IMG/VR virus record: IMGVR_UViG_3300009285_001485
Location: 1-30,756 of that record
Source: a virus
Length of the DNA: 30,756 nucleotides
Direction: 5' to 3' (one strand)
Shown in pieces: positions 22,486-29,227 of the stretch (within the stretch, counting starts at the first letter, position 1; each line of letters opens with the position of its first letter). The position numbers and the translations under genes are program-made. Under the pieces are notes generated by a model. That model saw nothing but the letters and a program-made list of their open reading frames with translations, searched no databases and had not been told where the DNA came from.

Positions 22486-24855
22486 CTAGTAAGTAGTTGA
22501 TGAATATTCAAAATCCTCATCCATGCTTTTGATTTTTTCTGTTTGCCTACTCTTCTCGGCTTTATTGGGAAATCGGCGAGACATCACTCCAAACCGTAAA
22601 GCGTCTACGGCATGGTCTTCTCCTCTAGCGTCTAAATCCTCTTTGAACTTCCCTCCAAACTCTTGTCCCATGCCTATATCGGTGGCATAGATTTGGTTCG
22701 GAAGCGTTCTAATCAAGTTGTAACAATTAGCAAAGAACTTAATCTTGGGTTCAACGATAAACTCTCCCCGATTATCTTTCTGCCAGTGTAGGTATTCCTT
22801 CACTACGCTCCAGCCAGTCATCCTGTCGGAATTGGCCGGAGTGCATATAAGACCAGACCTACGCATAATGTCCGCCGGTGATTCCGCTCCAGCTGATTTA
22901 TTGAAAGCATCCTTGCCGATTACCGAATACTTCTCCAAACCATCGGACATTTCTATGACGGCTTTGGCGTGTTCTTCGGCGGTTCTGGAAACCAGTTGAC
23001 TGTCTGGTTCTGGGGGGTAGTATTCTTTGTAAACGATTAAATTCTTGTCTAGGTCAACCGCGAACCAAAGACATGCTAATGGTGCGGTTCTGCCATAATC
23101 AATCGCCCTAAACCTTACCCAGTCATTGGGAATATCAAAAGGATGAATAACATGGATTTCCGGGTGCCAATCCTCAAAAAACTGTCCCTCGAATACATCC
23201 CAATTCCCGTCCAGAAGTGCCTTCTTCTTATTGGGTGGCATATTCTCCAGACGCTTGACGTAGTCGGGGTCATTCTGCATCATCGTCAGGTTATCCTTCA
23301 GTTTGGCGGGGATAAATTGACGAGTCAGACCACTGGGTTGGTCAGTATAGACACTGAAAGGTTCTTTGCCATCAATAAACCGCTTTTTCAAAAAGTCGTG
23401 CCCAACATTGCCAGGGTTGCTGGCGGCTCGAACATACTTCTTGATTAACTTATCGGGAGTACGATTACGAGTCAGGAGATATTGATACTGGAATGGGGTA
23501 AAATGACTCGCTTCATCAAAGCCGATATAAGCAAATTCCGAGGACTGTCCTGTCCACATCACCCGATTCCGATAACGTATTAAAATACTGTGATAGGGTT
23601 CCACCGTCACACAATGCACCCTGCCCTTATGCGCTTGTACGGTAGTGGCACGACAGGCGGTATCGTGGGGTTTCCGCCAAAGTCCTATGTGGTACCTCCC
23701 CGCAAACTCCCCCTCGTTTTGCAAACTACACGATGGGCGATAACCCAGCTTAATCCCCAACTCATAGATATCATCTTTTAGGTGGGGAGAATTGGTTACA
23801 TACACTGCCCTTTCGGCATATCGGTGCCATGTGCCGTCTCCTTCTATCAGAGCGTTGAAAAGAAGTTCGAGGTATTCTGGGGGTAGGTTTAAGTATTCGC
23901 GAGGGATATATTTGTCATGGCTCTTACCCAGTCGCGCCAACCACCTGGCTATATGAATAGACGCGAATGAAAACCCAGTATCATTTATCCAATAGTTTAC
24001 CCCTAAGCGGTTCAGGACATTCTTAACCAGTCGCCGACCACGCTTTTTCTGTTGAGCGATGTTAATCATCCATCGCCCGTTGTTAATATCCACACATCCT
24101 TCTGAAATATACCACCCCAGAAACTCTAACCAATCATCTAAATTAAAAACATAGTTATGCGTATTACCGCTACCACCCCGGAACTCTATTGTTTTTTTCT
24201 TGGGTGGTACCCCGCGCCAACCGCTAGTTTGAGGAAATTGAGCCGTAGAGGGCAGAAACCGTGCTTCAACCCGCCTAAAAGAATGTGGTTTGCGAACCGT
24301 AGTAATGAGCATTTCATGGTTGGGCGTTACGGCAAACGACACCCCGTTCTGTTGATGTGCAGTTATCAACTGACCATCAAAATCATAAGCCCAAACCCTA
24401 GTGGCTGGTTGATACTCCATCATGCGAGTATCGGGATTCAGTGTTGCAACCGGCTGTCCTATTCGCACCTGCGCAACAGGAACAAAACCATCTTTAGTCA
24501 GAATTTCCGTATCGGGGTGAAAGCACTGAAATTTATATACGTCCTCGTCGGTGGCACAATAACCAAATTGAATAATTGCCCCAGATGGAAAAGTCCAAGT
24601 ATGCTTGGTTGAATTATAATCGCCCCCGAGCGAAGGATATAGTTCGTGAGACCTGCGAATTAAAGACATCTCCAATTCAGGAAACGTCCTACGCAGGAGT
24701 AGGGCTCTGTATTTTGGCTTATCGATCTGGCGGAGAGCTTCAACCAATAATGAGTCGCTCTTCCCCCCGCCTAATGCTCCGCCATAAAAAACCTCGTAAG
24801 CCGAACTTTTATGAAACTTCGTCTGGGGACCTGGGTGTGGTTTCCAAATCTCCAA
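22486..24855 (-). CDS. terL: Large terminase subunit interrupted by an intein (789 aa)
   Basis: Encodes 789 residues, of which 462 are terminase and 327 are an intein. The ATPase has Walker A G-G-A-L-G-G-G-K-S (25-33) and Walker B Y-I-G-F-D-E (443-448). The nuclease domain has the RNase H-like acidic residues A-I-D-Y-G (D586), G-K-D-A (D649) and H-A-V-D-A-L-R (D751). The intein is inserted between the motifs, 10 residues before the Walker B aspartate. It would package DNA into the prohead and cut at the ends. The start codon is TTG; an in-frame stop lies three codons upstream and no earlier start exists. It overlaps the metallopeptidase-like gene by 47 bp, so translation may depend on the upstream gene. 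Confidence 0.93.
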   Translation of the reverse strand: MEIWKPHPGPQTKFHKSSAYEVFYGGALGGGKSDSLLVEALRQIDKPKYRALLLRRTFPELEMSLIRRSHELYPSLGGDYNSTKHTWTFPSGAIIQFGYCATDEDVYKFQCFHPDTEILTKDGFVPVAQVRIGQPVATLNPDTRMMEYQPATRVWAYDFDGQLITAHQQNGVSFAVTPNHEMLITTVRKPHSFRRVEARFLPSTAQFPQTSGWRGVPPKKKTIEFRGGSGNTHNYVFNLDDWLEFLGWYISEGCVDINNGRWMINIAQQKKRGRRLVKNVLNRLGVNYWINDTGFSFASIHIARWLARLGKSHDKYIPREYLNLPPEYLELLFNALIEGDGTWHRYAERAVYVTNSPHLKDDIYELGIKLGYRPSCSLQNEGEFAGRYHIGLWRKPHDTACRATTVQAHKGRVHCVTVEPYHSILIRYRNRVMWTGQSSEFAYIGFDEASHFTPFQYQYLLTRNRTPDKLIKKYVRAASNPGNVGHDFLKKRFIDGKEPFSVYTDQPSGLTRQFIPAKLKDNLTMMQNDPDYVKRLENMPPNKKKALLDGNWDVFEGQFFEDWHPEIHVIHPFDIPNDWVRFRAIDYGRTAPLACLWFAVDLDKNLIVYKEYYPPEPDSQLVSRTAEEHAKAVIEMSDGLEKYSVIGKDAFNKSAGAESPADIMRRSGLICTPANSDRMTGWSVVKEYLHWQKDNRGEFIVEPKIKFFANCYNLIRTLPNQIYATDIGMGQEFGGKFKEDLDARGEDHAVDALRFGVMSRRFPNKAEKSRQTEKIKSMDEDFEYSSTTY
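23545..24525 (-). mobile_element. LAGLIDADG intein in the large terminase
   Basis: Residues 111-437 of the terminase frame. The first residue is Cys (C-F-H-P-D-T-E-I-L-T, block A). The block B motif is T-P-N-H (177-180). Two dodecapeptide motifs, L-G-W-Y-I-S-E-G (246-253) and L-F-N-A-L-I-E-G-D-G (332-341), mark a DOD/LAGLIDADG homing endonuclease. Block F is V-H-C-V-T-V-E (413-419), and the end is W-T-G-Q followed by Ser+1. The joined extein reads Y-K-F-Q then S-S-E-F, which restores an ordinary terminase. The C-terminal residue is Gln in place of the usual Asn, and the residue before it is Gly, not His. Both are known but less common variants. Confidence 0.92.
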
Positions 24856-25210
24856 TACTTTTTACAAATCTTTCTACTGTGGTCTCTAGGATACTTGTAA
24901 ATTCCGCTTCAGTTCGCCACCGATGTTCGGCGACATGCGTAAGGTCGGCCAGGGCAATATGCAATAATTCGTGCAGGATATACCGCTCCCGAGATCCCTG
25001 GTCATGTGTAAAAAATTCTGGTAGAACCGTAATAGTTGCCCGATGATATGTCGTGTCAAAAGAGGTGGTGGCCGCATAGAAGCTACTCCGGTTATCACTA
25101 GCTCCAAACTCTAGATATATACTCCAGTCCTGGAGATATAGTTTCGGCCTCCACCTGCGAATCCATCGCTGGATTATTGGTCTCCACTTGTCTATATCAT
25201 TCTTCTTCAT
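24809..25210 (-). CDS. HELLH zinc metallopeptidase-like protein (133 aa)
   Basis: The ATG at 25210, behind a GGGGGATTTTG site, gives 133 residues (a TTG one codon earlier is also open). The central R-E-R-Y-I-L-H-E-L-L-H-I-A-L (about 75-88) is an HExxH zinc motif in a helix, preceded by a D-W-S-I-Y-L-E-F strand and an A-T-I-T-V-L-P strand. This is the SprT/minimal-gluzincin-like layout seen in small phage proteins near terminase genes. A later E in the C-terminal helix (T-E-A-E-F) could be the third ligand. Whether it cleaves a virion protein or only binds DNA or protein is unknown. Confidence 0.65.
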   Translation of the reverse strand: MKKNDIDKWRPIIQRWIRRWRPKLYLQDWSIYLEFGASDNRSSFYAATTSFDTTYHRATITVLPEFFTHDQGSRERYILHELLHIALADLTHVAEHRWRTEAEFTSILETTVERFVKSIGDLETTPRSPDEVS

Positions 25211-25385
25211 CAAAATCCCCCAAAATTGATGCCCCTATACCTAGTTTCATCATCAGCCGTTTCAGCAACTTGGCCTCGTCTGGTTTCAGATTAACTCCCC
25301 CGACATCTTTCTGCATAACATGGTAGGTATCGGACGAGTCGTCCTCTTGGGTGACCACCACTCTAATTTCTTGCAACTTGAGCAT
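25197..25385 (-). CDS. Small acidic phage protein (62 aa)
   Basis: Encodes 62 residues: a beta-like start (L-Q-E-I-R-V-V-V-T), an acidic loop, an amphipathic helix (K-P-D-E-A-K-L-L-K-R-L-M-M-K-L) and a D-F-D-E-E-E tail. A perfect AGGAGG lies 6 bases before the ATG. It overlaps the previous gene by 23 bp and the metallopeptidase-like gene by 14 bp. The function is unknown. Confidence 0.55.
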   Translation of the reverse strand: MLKLQEIRVVVTQEDDSSDTYHVMQKDVGGVNLKPDEAKLLKRLMMKLGIGASILGDFDEEE

Positions 25386-25707
25386 GAGTTGCCTCCTTGA
25401 ATCGTCTTGCCGCAGCGTAATTGATTATCTGTGTCCAGTTAGCTGTATCCAAAGCCCCGGCCAAGTCAATGGTCAGCCCCATCTTTACTTGAACCTTCGT
25501 CCATTCCCCCGTCATAGCCACTTCGTTCGCCTTTGCTCGTGGCCTGAAAGTGAACAGCCCGTAGGGTCTTTTTAATTCCCGTTCAGTAAAACCATTGAAC
25601 TTGGGAATCTTTTGTCGCACACCCCTTAACACTTCCCTACGCTTCTGATTCTTAACTTTTGTGTCCCGCTTGTTGTCCCGCTTGTTGTCCCCCTTTTTCG
25701 TCCCCAT
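25363..25707 (-). CDS. Basic small protein, first gene of the main late operon (114 aa)
   Basis: Encodes 114 residues. The first 30 are very basic, with a short repeat (G-D-N-K-R-D-N-K-R-D-T-K) that is also a direct repeat in the DNA. The rest is mixed alpha and beta with R-P-Y-G-L-F-T-F-R-P-R (about 47-57). It could bind DNA. It is the first gene after the strong promoter near 25743-25771. Being upstream of the large terminase it was considered as the small terminase, but it lacks an HTH and the 138-aa gene at 29228-29644 fits better. Confidence 0.5.
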   Translation of the reverse strand: MGTKKGDNKRDNKRDTKVKNQKRREVLRGVRQKIPKFNGFTERELKRPYGLFTFRPRAKANEVAMTGEWTKVQVKMGLTIDLAGALDTANWTQIINYAAARRFKEATHAQVARN

Positions 25708-25742
25708 ATTATCCCCCCGGTTGATTACTACCCTCTATCTTA

Positions 25743-25771
25743 ATTATACCACTTTTTTTAACTTTTGTCAA
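25743..25771 (-). promoter_or_regulatory. Consensus sigma70 extended -10 promoter (P2) of the morphogenesis operon
   Basis: On the minus strand TTGACA (25766-25771), a 17-bp spacer, TGG and TATAAT (25743-25748): a full consensus match. It starts transcription about 30 bp before the 114-aa gene and should serve the operon from there to 2189. Confidence 0.93.
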
Positions 25772-25776
25772 GTAGG

Positions 25777-25929
25777 TCAAGTTTCTCGGCGCAAATCTTG
25801 AACTTTTTGCTCAAGTTCAATTATTCTCCTAATCAGTTCTTCTGGCATAATAAAGTACCCCAATGCACTATGGCGGACTTGCCAACCCAATAGCATCAAT
25901 GCTCCGGCGAGAACTTTGGTGAGTTTCAT
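25777..25929 (-). CDS. Small membrane peptide with coiled-coil tail (50 aa)
   Basis: The ATG overlaps the TGA of the HU-like gene as ATGA. The 50-residue product has a short hydrophobic N-terminus (about 3-27: V-L-A-G-A-L-M-L-L-G-W), then a charged helix (P-E-E-L-I-R-R-I-I-E-L-E-Q-K-V-Q-D-L-R-R-E-T) with heptad spacing. A membrane anchor plus coiled coil is likely. It ends just before the next promoter. No family is recognised. Confidence 0.5.
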   Translation of the reverse strand: MKLTKVLAGALMLLGWQVRHSALGYFIMPEELIRRIIELEQKVQDLRRET

Positions 25930-26168
25930 GTTGGAGCTTCCTGCTTAATGAGTCGCTTCAGAACAATGCTTGGCCTAAATCTTACCTGTCGTTTAGGTGG
26001 CACCCGCCTAATCTCGCCACTGGGCAATTTATAATCTCTGGCCGGGGCCGTCAGTACCCGCCAAACCCCAAATCCCTTAATCTCAACCACCGGATTTGTT
26101 AAGAGAGCTTCAGCGATTATCCTGCTGACAATAATGTGGACCCTAGCTTCGTCTAACTTATTTTTCAT
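25926..26168 (-). CDS. Short HU/IHF-like DNA-binding protein (80 aa)
   Basis: The ATG at 26168, after AGAAGGGGGAAT, gives 80 residues. A longer frame to 26198 would start inside the promoter -10 and is rejected. The core V-E-I-K-G-F-G-V-W-R-V (about 28-38), then A-R-D-Y-K, then P-S-G-E-I-R-R-V-P-P-K-R-Q-V-R-F-R-P-S (about 49-67), matches the beta-arm and strand core of the HU/IHF family, including the proline turn. The N-terminal helical pair is shortened relative to typical HU (about 90 aa). Probable role: bending or compacting phage DNA, perhaps at a packaging or recombination site. It has its own promoter. Confidence 0.82.
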   Translation of the reverse strand: MKNKLDEARVHIIVSRIIAEALLTNPVVEIKGFGVWRVLTAPARDYKLPSGEIRRVPPKRQVRFRPSIVLKRLIKQEAPT

Positions 26169-26186
26169 ATTCCCCCTTCTAATTTT

Positions 26187-26215
26187 ATTATACCACAAAA
26201 ACCAGAGAAAGTCAA
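26187..26215 (-). promoter_or_regulatory. Sigma70 extended -10 promoter (P3) before the HU-like gene
   Basis: Minus strand TTGACT (26210-26215), a 17-bp spacer, TGG and TATAAT (26187-26192). The start of transcription would be near 26180, leaving a 12-base leader with the ribosome site before the ATG at 26168. Confidence 0.9.
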
Positions 26216-26216
26216 T

Positions 26217-27722
26217 TTAATAAATAACCAATTTACCTCCCACTATCTCTCCTGCGTCCGTATCCACCTTCCCCACTCGCAATCTGTAGGTATGTCCATT
26301 GGTTAGAGTAATGGCCCCAGAGCGGACTAGAGTAAAACTCGTCTCATTGGTAGATACCTGCATTGCAGAACCCTCGCTCGTCAAATCATAGAGTTGAGCA
26401 TACACGGTTCCTGCAGTCGCCCGCATATACACTTCAAGATAGAAATCTGCTGTTCCCCAGTTGGCGGAAGTATAGAGAAAGGGGATACCGCAGAGAGTGT
26501 AATACAGTACATCCACTTCGGGGGCAAAGATAGTCAGGGACAGGTCAGCAGTCGGGGGGATGACATTCGTATTCCCAACCACCGTGATAGTCGGGATGTA
26601 GGAGGTCAGTCCCACTATCCCTATATCAGGAGTGATAACAGTCCCCAATACGATGGATGGGATGTCAGTTATCAACCCTAGAGGTAAAACGGTGGGAACG
26701 ACTATCTTGTTGTCCGATACCGAGATGACTGGAATGAAAGATGTCGCCGTCAACCCGCTAACTGGAACCGTCACCAAGACATTTTCGGTAATGGTGATGG
26801 TGGGGACGAACTCGGACAGAATTAGAGAGAGGGTTGGTGGGGTGACTGTCTCACCCGCACCTCCTACCGTTATGGTCGGAGCATAAGTCGTGGATGCAAG
26901 AGCCGAGGTTGACGGGACTATCACCGTCCCCAGAATGATGGAGGCGATGAAAGTTGCAGTAGCTAATGCCTTGACTGGAACGGTGACCAACTGGTTATTG
27001 GATACTGCAATGGTTGGAGAGTAGGAGGTGGTTGAAACACTCCCTGTCGGTGGGGTAACCGTGGTATCCACTGCGGGTTTCATTCCGAACAGAACACCAA
27101 TGTTAATCGCATCCGCCGCTGAAGTGGTGGTATGCGACCTCGCTCCAGTCGCCGTCCCATCCGAACTTCCCTCATAACCAAAGATCGAACCGTCTGCACC
27201 AGTTCCCGACTCCAAATCCCACCTGTTTACAAGGGCAGGGTTAGTCCCGCTGATTGACCCTGCGGTGGTGTTGTCCTCATTGTAGACCCCGATAGCAATA
27301 ACTATCCCAGTCGTTCCAGCAGGGTCGAAGGTGGCATAGGTAACCGTGTCACTGGAGGCGTTGGGACTGGTTGAAGGGGAAGTGGCATCTATCGGGCTGG
27401 CTGTATTCGCTCCCCGCCACGCAGAGATAACTCCATACCAGTTAATACCCTCCGATGCACGAGTAAAGATAAAACTCCCGTTGGAAGCAATGGCTTTTTT
27501 CCACCAAATCGAGCATCTTTGGACGGAGGTGTTGTTCACCGCCACCACCGAAGTCCAAGTCCCATCAGGGGGACTGATGGTGGTATTACTCTTGCTTAAA
27601 ATAACAGCAATGAGAATATCGTCAGCGGCACACGCCGGAGCAGTGATAGTTAAAGCGGTAGCTCCGCCACCCGTGCCCGCCGCTGCCGCGAGAGCACCAA
27701 CTGACTCGAAGGCAACTGCCAT
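26217..27722 (-). CDS. Fibre or adhesion protein with eight short repeats (501 aa)
   Basis: Encodes 501 residues in three parts. Residues 1-215 are a beta-rich domain of a type common in phage proteins (D-I-L-I-A-V-I-L-S, then P-P-D-G-T-W, then W-Y-G-V-I-S-A-W-R-G). Residues about 222-406 hold eight repeats of 21-25 residues, each opening with (T/V/I)-P-x-x and including a variant of Y/F-x-P-T-I-x-V. Residues about 410-501 are a beta-sandwich similar to a binding module (D-F-Y-L-E-V-Y, then Y-A-Q-L-Y-D). The protein could be a fibre stalk with a tip domain. It ends just before promoter P3. Confidence 0.65.
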   Translation of the reverse strand: MAVAFESVGALAAAAGTGGGATALTITAPACAADDILIAVILSKSNTTISPPDGTWTSVVAVNNTSVQRCSIWWKKAIASNGSFIFTRASEGINWYGVISAWRGANTASPIDATSPSTSPNASSDTVTYATFDPAGTTGIVIAIGVYNEDNTTAGSISGTNPALVNRWDLESGTGADGSIFGYEGSSDGTATGARSHTTTSAADAINIGVLFGMKPAVDTTVTPPTGSVSTTSYSPTIAVSNNQLVTVPVKALATATFIASIILGTVIVPSTSALASTTYAPTITVGGAGETVTPPTLSLILSEFVPTITITENVLVTVPVSGLTATSFIPVISVSDNKIVVPTVLPLGLITDIPSIVLGTVITPDIGIVGLTSYIPTITVVGNTNVIPPTADLSLTIFAPEVDVLYYTLCGIPFLYTSANWGTADFYLEVYMRATAGTVYAQLYDLTSEGSAMQVSTNETSFTLVRSGAITLTNGHTYRLRVGKVDTDAGEIVGGKLVIY

Positions 27723-27729
27723 TTAGGTA

Positions 27730-28158
27730 TTAAGCCAGAGTAAAAACCCCATTGGTATGAGCCGCCACTGTCAGGGTGTTCCCTTCGGTTGCACTCACAT
27801 CCGCAGGCGTAGTATCTAACAGGGAATAACACAACACATCTCCCGCTACCTCGTAGATGACTGCGAAACGAGCCGCAATACCCGCACTGCCCGCCGTCCA
27901 TACTGGGTCGGTGCCAATATCCACCGTAACTGTAGTAGTCCCCGCTAGGGTTAGGGTAACCGCCGCCCCACCAGCCGTATAGCCGGTGTTGGTTGTCCCG
28001 TGTTCAGCAGTTACCGCCGCCCAAGTGGTGCTTGCCGCCCCGATATTAGATCCGCTGGTATGCAGAGCCATCTTGAAAGTGTCAGTGTCAATGTCAAAAG
28101 TGCCATCGACCAACTTTGTCCTACCAACATCTGTGAATGACCAAGCTGAAGCTGCCAT
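27730..28158 (-). CDS. Small structural protein (142 aa)
   Basis: Encodes 142 residues. The opening W-S-F-T-D-V-G-R-T-K-L-V-D-G-T-F-D-I-D-T-D-T-F-K-M-A-L (6-32) follows a pattern often seen at the start of small phage virion proteins. The rest is beta-rich (A-V-T-L-T-L-A-G-T-T-T-V-T-V). No enzymatic motif. It lies between two fibre-like genes and is probably a virion component. The exact role is unknown. Confidence 0.55.
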   Translation of the reverse strand: MAASAWSFTDVGRTKLVDGTFDIDTDTFKMALHTSGSNIGAASTTWAAVTAEHGTTNTGYTAGGAAVTLTLAGTTTVTVDIGTDPVWTAGSAGIAARFAVIYEVAGDVLCYSLLDTTPADVSATEGNTLTVAAHTNGVFTLA

Positions 28159-28176
28159 AAGATTTCCTTTATTAGT

Positions 28177-28464
28177 TTATATAACTGTCAGTTCTGATAT
28201 TAAAATAATGTGAGATTCGGTAGGGTTGCCTACTCCGTCCGGGATTTGTGCGATAGGAATCGTGGCGGACCCATCTAAAGTAGCTAATCCTCCCGCCACC
28301 CCTTTCATTGCCTCTACGACAGCAGTCGTATTTATTTCTCGCTCTATCCATTCGCCACCATTGTCTACGGTGGAGAGTTTTTCAGTTTCTGGGTCATAGT
28401 AAAACTCACGCTGGTTCGGAACGGTTGGTCGTGTACCCCTAAATAGAATTATCTGTTCTGGCAT
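28177..28464 (-). CDS. Small fibre-type structural protein (95 aa)
   Basis: Encodes 95 residues. The N-terminus (L-F-R-G-T-R-P-T-V-P-N-Q-R-E-F-Y-Y-D) resembles phage proteins that begin fibres. The middle G-G-L-A-T-L-D-G-S-A-T-I-P-I-A-Q-I-P is a classic fibre shaft motif (A-x-L-D-x-x-G/T-x-I-P-x-x-Q-I/L-P). The length is short for a complete fibre, so it may be an anchor or hinge that works with the next proteins. No strong Shine-Dalgarno. It is the first gene after the non-coding region. Confidence 0.55.
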   Translation of the reverse strand: MPEQIILFRGTRPTVPNQREFYYDPETEKLSTVDNGGEWIEREINTTAVVEAMKGVAGGLATLDGSATIPIAQIPDGVGNPTESHIILISELTVI

Positions 28465-28548
28465 TGATTTTTCTCATTGGTTTTTCTGATTTTTTATTTT
28501 TTCCGACTAATCAATACGGAGTTAGGTACTTAAGGGGGTATATACTCT

Positions 28549-28577
28549 ACTACAACATAAATAACTTATTTTGTCAA
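28549..28577 (-). promoter_or_regulatory. Possible second promoter for the fibre genes (P4b)
   Basis: Minus strand TTGACA (28572-28577), a 17-bp spacer, TGT and TGTAGT (28549-28554; 4 of 6 matches). It has the same CTTGACAA context as the other promoters. The -10 is weak, so confidence is moderate. Confidence 0.5.
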
Positions 28578-28836
28578 GTGTCTAGGGGCGTCAATCTATG
28601 TTTGTCTATTTTTTCGAGTTTTTTGTCTTTTTTAATTTTTTAGACCGATATTAGTGAAATAGGGAGGATTCGGGGTATGGGTAGGAAGAGGGGAAGGAAG
28701 GGAGGTTTTGGGGGGACATACATAAAAAACCGCCAGATGGAACGTTCGGGATATATGGGGCCGCCGGTCAACCGATTACCATATAATCCGCTCCTAGATT
28801 ATTAAATACCCCTCCCAACACATACCCCACCTATTC

Positions 28837-28865
28837 AGTATAACATATTTATAGGGCTTTGTCAA
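28837..28865 (-). promoter_or_regulatory. Sigma70 extended -10 promoter (P4)
   Basis: Minus strand TTGACA (28860-28865), a 17-bp spacer, TGT and TATACT (28837-28842). It lies just after the HNH gene and would give a leader of about 365 bases before the first fibre-type gene at 28464. Confidence 0.9.
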
Positions 28866-28872
28866 GTGCCAC

Positions 28873-29187
28873 CTACGCCAATCCACAATTAACACTTAAA
28901 CGATTACACGACCTACACACTATCCTAATGTCATACAGAGTACAGCCGTCATACTTGGTATGGTGAAGTTCGGTAATCCCCCTATGGCCGCATAACTGAC
29001 ACATACTTCTGTCCCACCCCCAGTACCTAAATATCGCCCAAATATACCTATCGATGTGTTGATCGCCGTCTATGGGTTGTCGCATACCTATATTATACCT
29101 CAACCCCCCAAAATCGCTCCTGACGCACTGTAGAACCCCTACAAGCCCCTCTAGGCGGTTCACAGCTTGAGGGATGGGAACTACCAC
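28873..29187 (-). CDS. HNH-type endonuclease (up to 104 aa)
   Basis: The zinc-ribbon HNH core is visible: C-Q-L-C (C63, C66), T-E-L-H-H (H75, H76) and V-C-R-S-C-N-R-L (C91, C94). The longest frame starts at GTG 29187 (104 aa). An internal ATG at 29085 would give 70 aa and still hold the full motif, so the start is uncertain. HNH nucleases beside terminase genes assist terminase cleavage in some cos-type phages such as HK97. Here it lies 40 bp after the TerS-like gene, so that role is plausible. A free homing endonuclease is the alternative. Confidence 0.75.
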   Translation of the reverse strand: MVVPIPQAVNRLEGLVGVLQCVRSDFGGLRYNIGMRQPIDGDQHIDRYIWAIFRYWGWDRSMCQLCGHRGITELHHTKYDGCTLYDIRIVCRSCNRLSVNCGLA

Positions 29188-29227
29188 CCCGGTGTCTATC
29201 GTGCGTTCTAGGGGCTGTGGATGGCCT

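Larger units (their letters stand above)
28465..28872. other. About 400 bp of non-coding DNA with promoters, T-tracts and a purine tract
   Basis: No convincing gene. From left to right on the plus strand: T-tracts at 28468-28502, a weaker minus-strand promoter (28549-28577), four T6 tracts with spacings of 10, 9 and 8 bases (28609-28641), a G/A-rich run (about 28664-28720), the 8-bp palindrome GAACGTTC (28738-28745 region), a four-codon minus-strand ORF with a good ribosome site (28768-28782), and a perfect promoter (28837-28865). A regulatory leader, a packaging site or an origin are all possible; the sequence does not decide. Confidence 0.6.

Noticed and set aside
24157-25046. Overlapping plus-strand ORFs of 151 and 156 aa opposite terL
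   Set aside because: They lie fully antisense to the intein and terminase, and have no recognisable domain or promoter.
25363-25707. 114-aa basic protein as the small terminase
   Set aside because: It lacks a helix-turn-helix and the oligomerisation helix pattern. The 138-aa gene at 29228-29644 matches better.
26169-26198. N-terminal extension of the HU-like protein
   Set aside because: The upstream ATG falls inside the promoter TGG-TATAAT, upstream of any transcript. The internal ATG has a good ribosome site.
28721-28745. Intrinsic terminator on the minus strand before T6 (GGCGGTTTTTT)
   Set aside because: GGCGG has no complementary CCGCC upstream on the same strand, so no stem can form.
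29070-29095. TATAAT upstream of an internal ATG in the HNH gene as a promoter
   Set aside because: No -35-like hexamer lies at 16-18 bp (GGAGCG at 17), unlike the other promoters of this genome.
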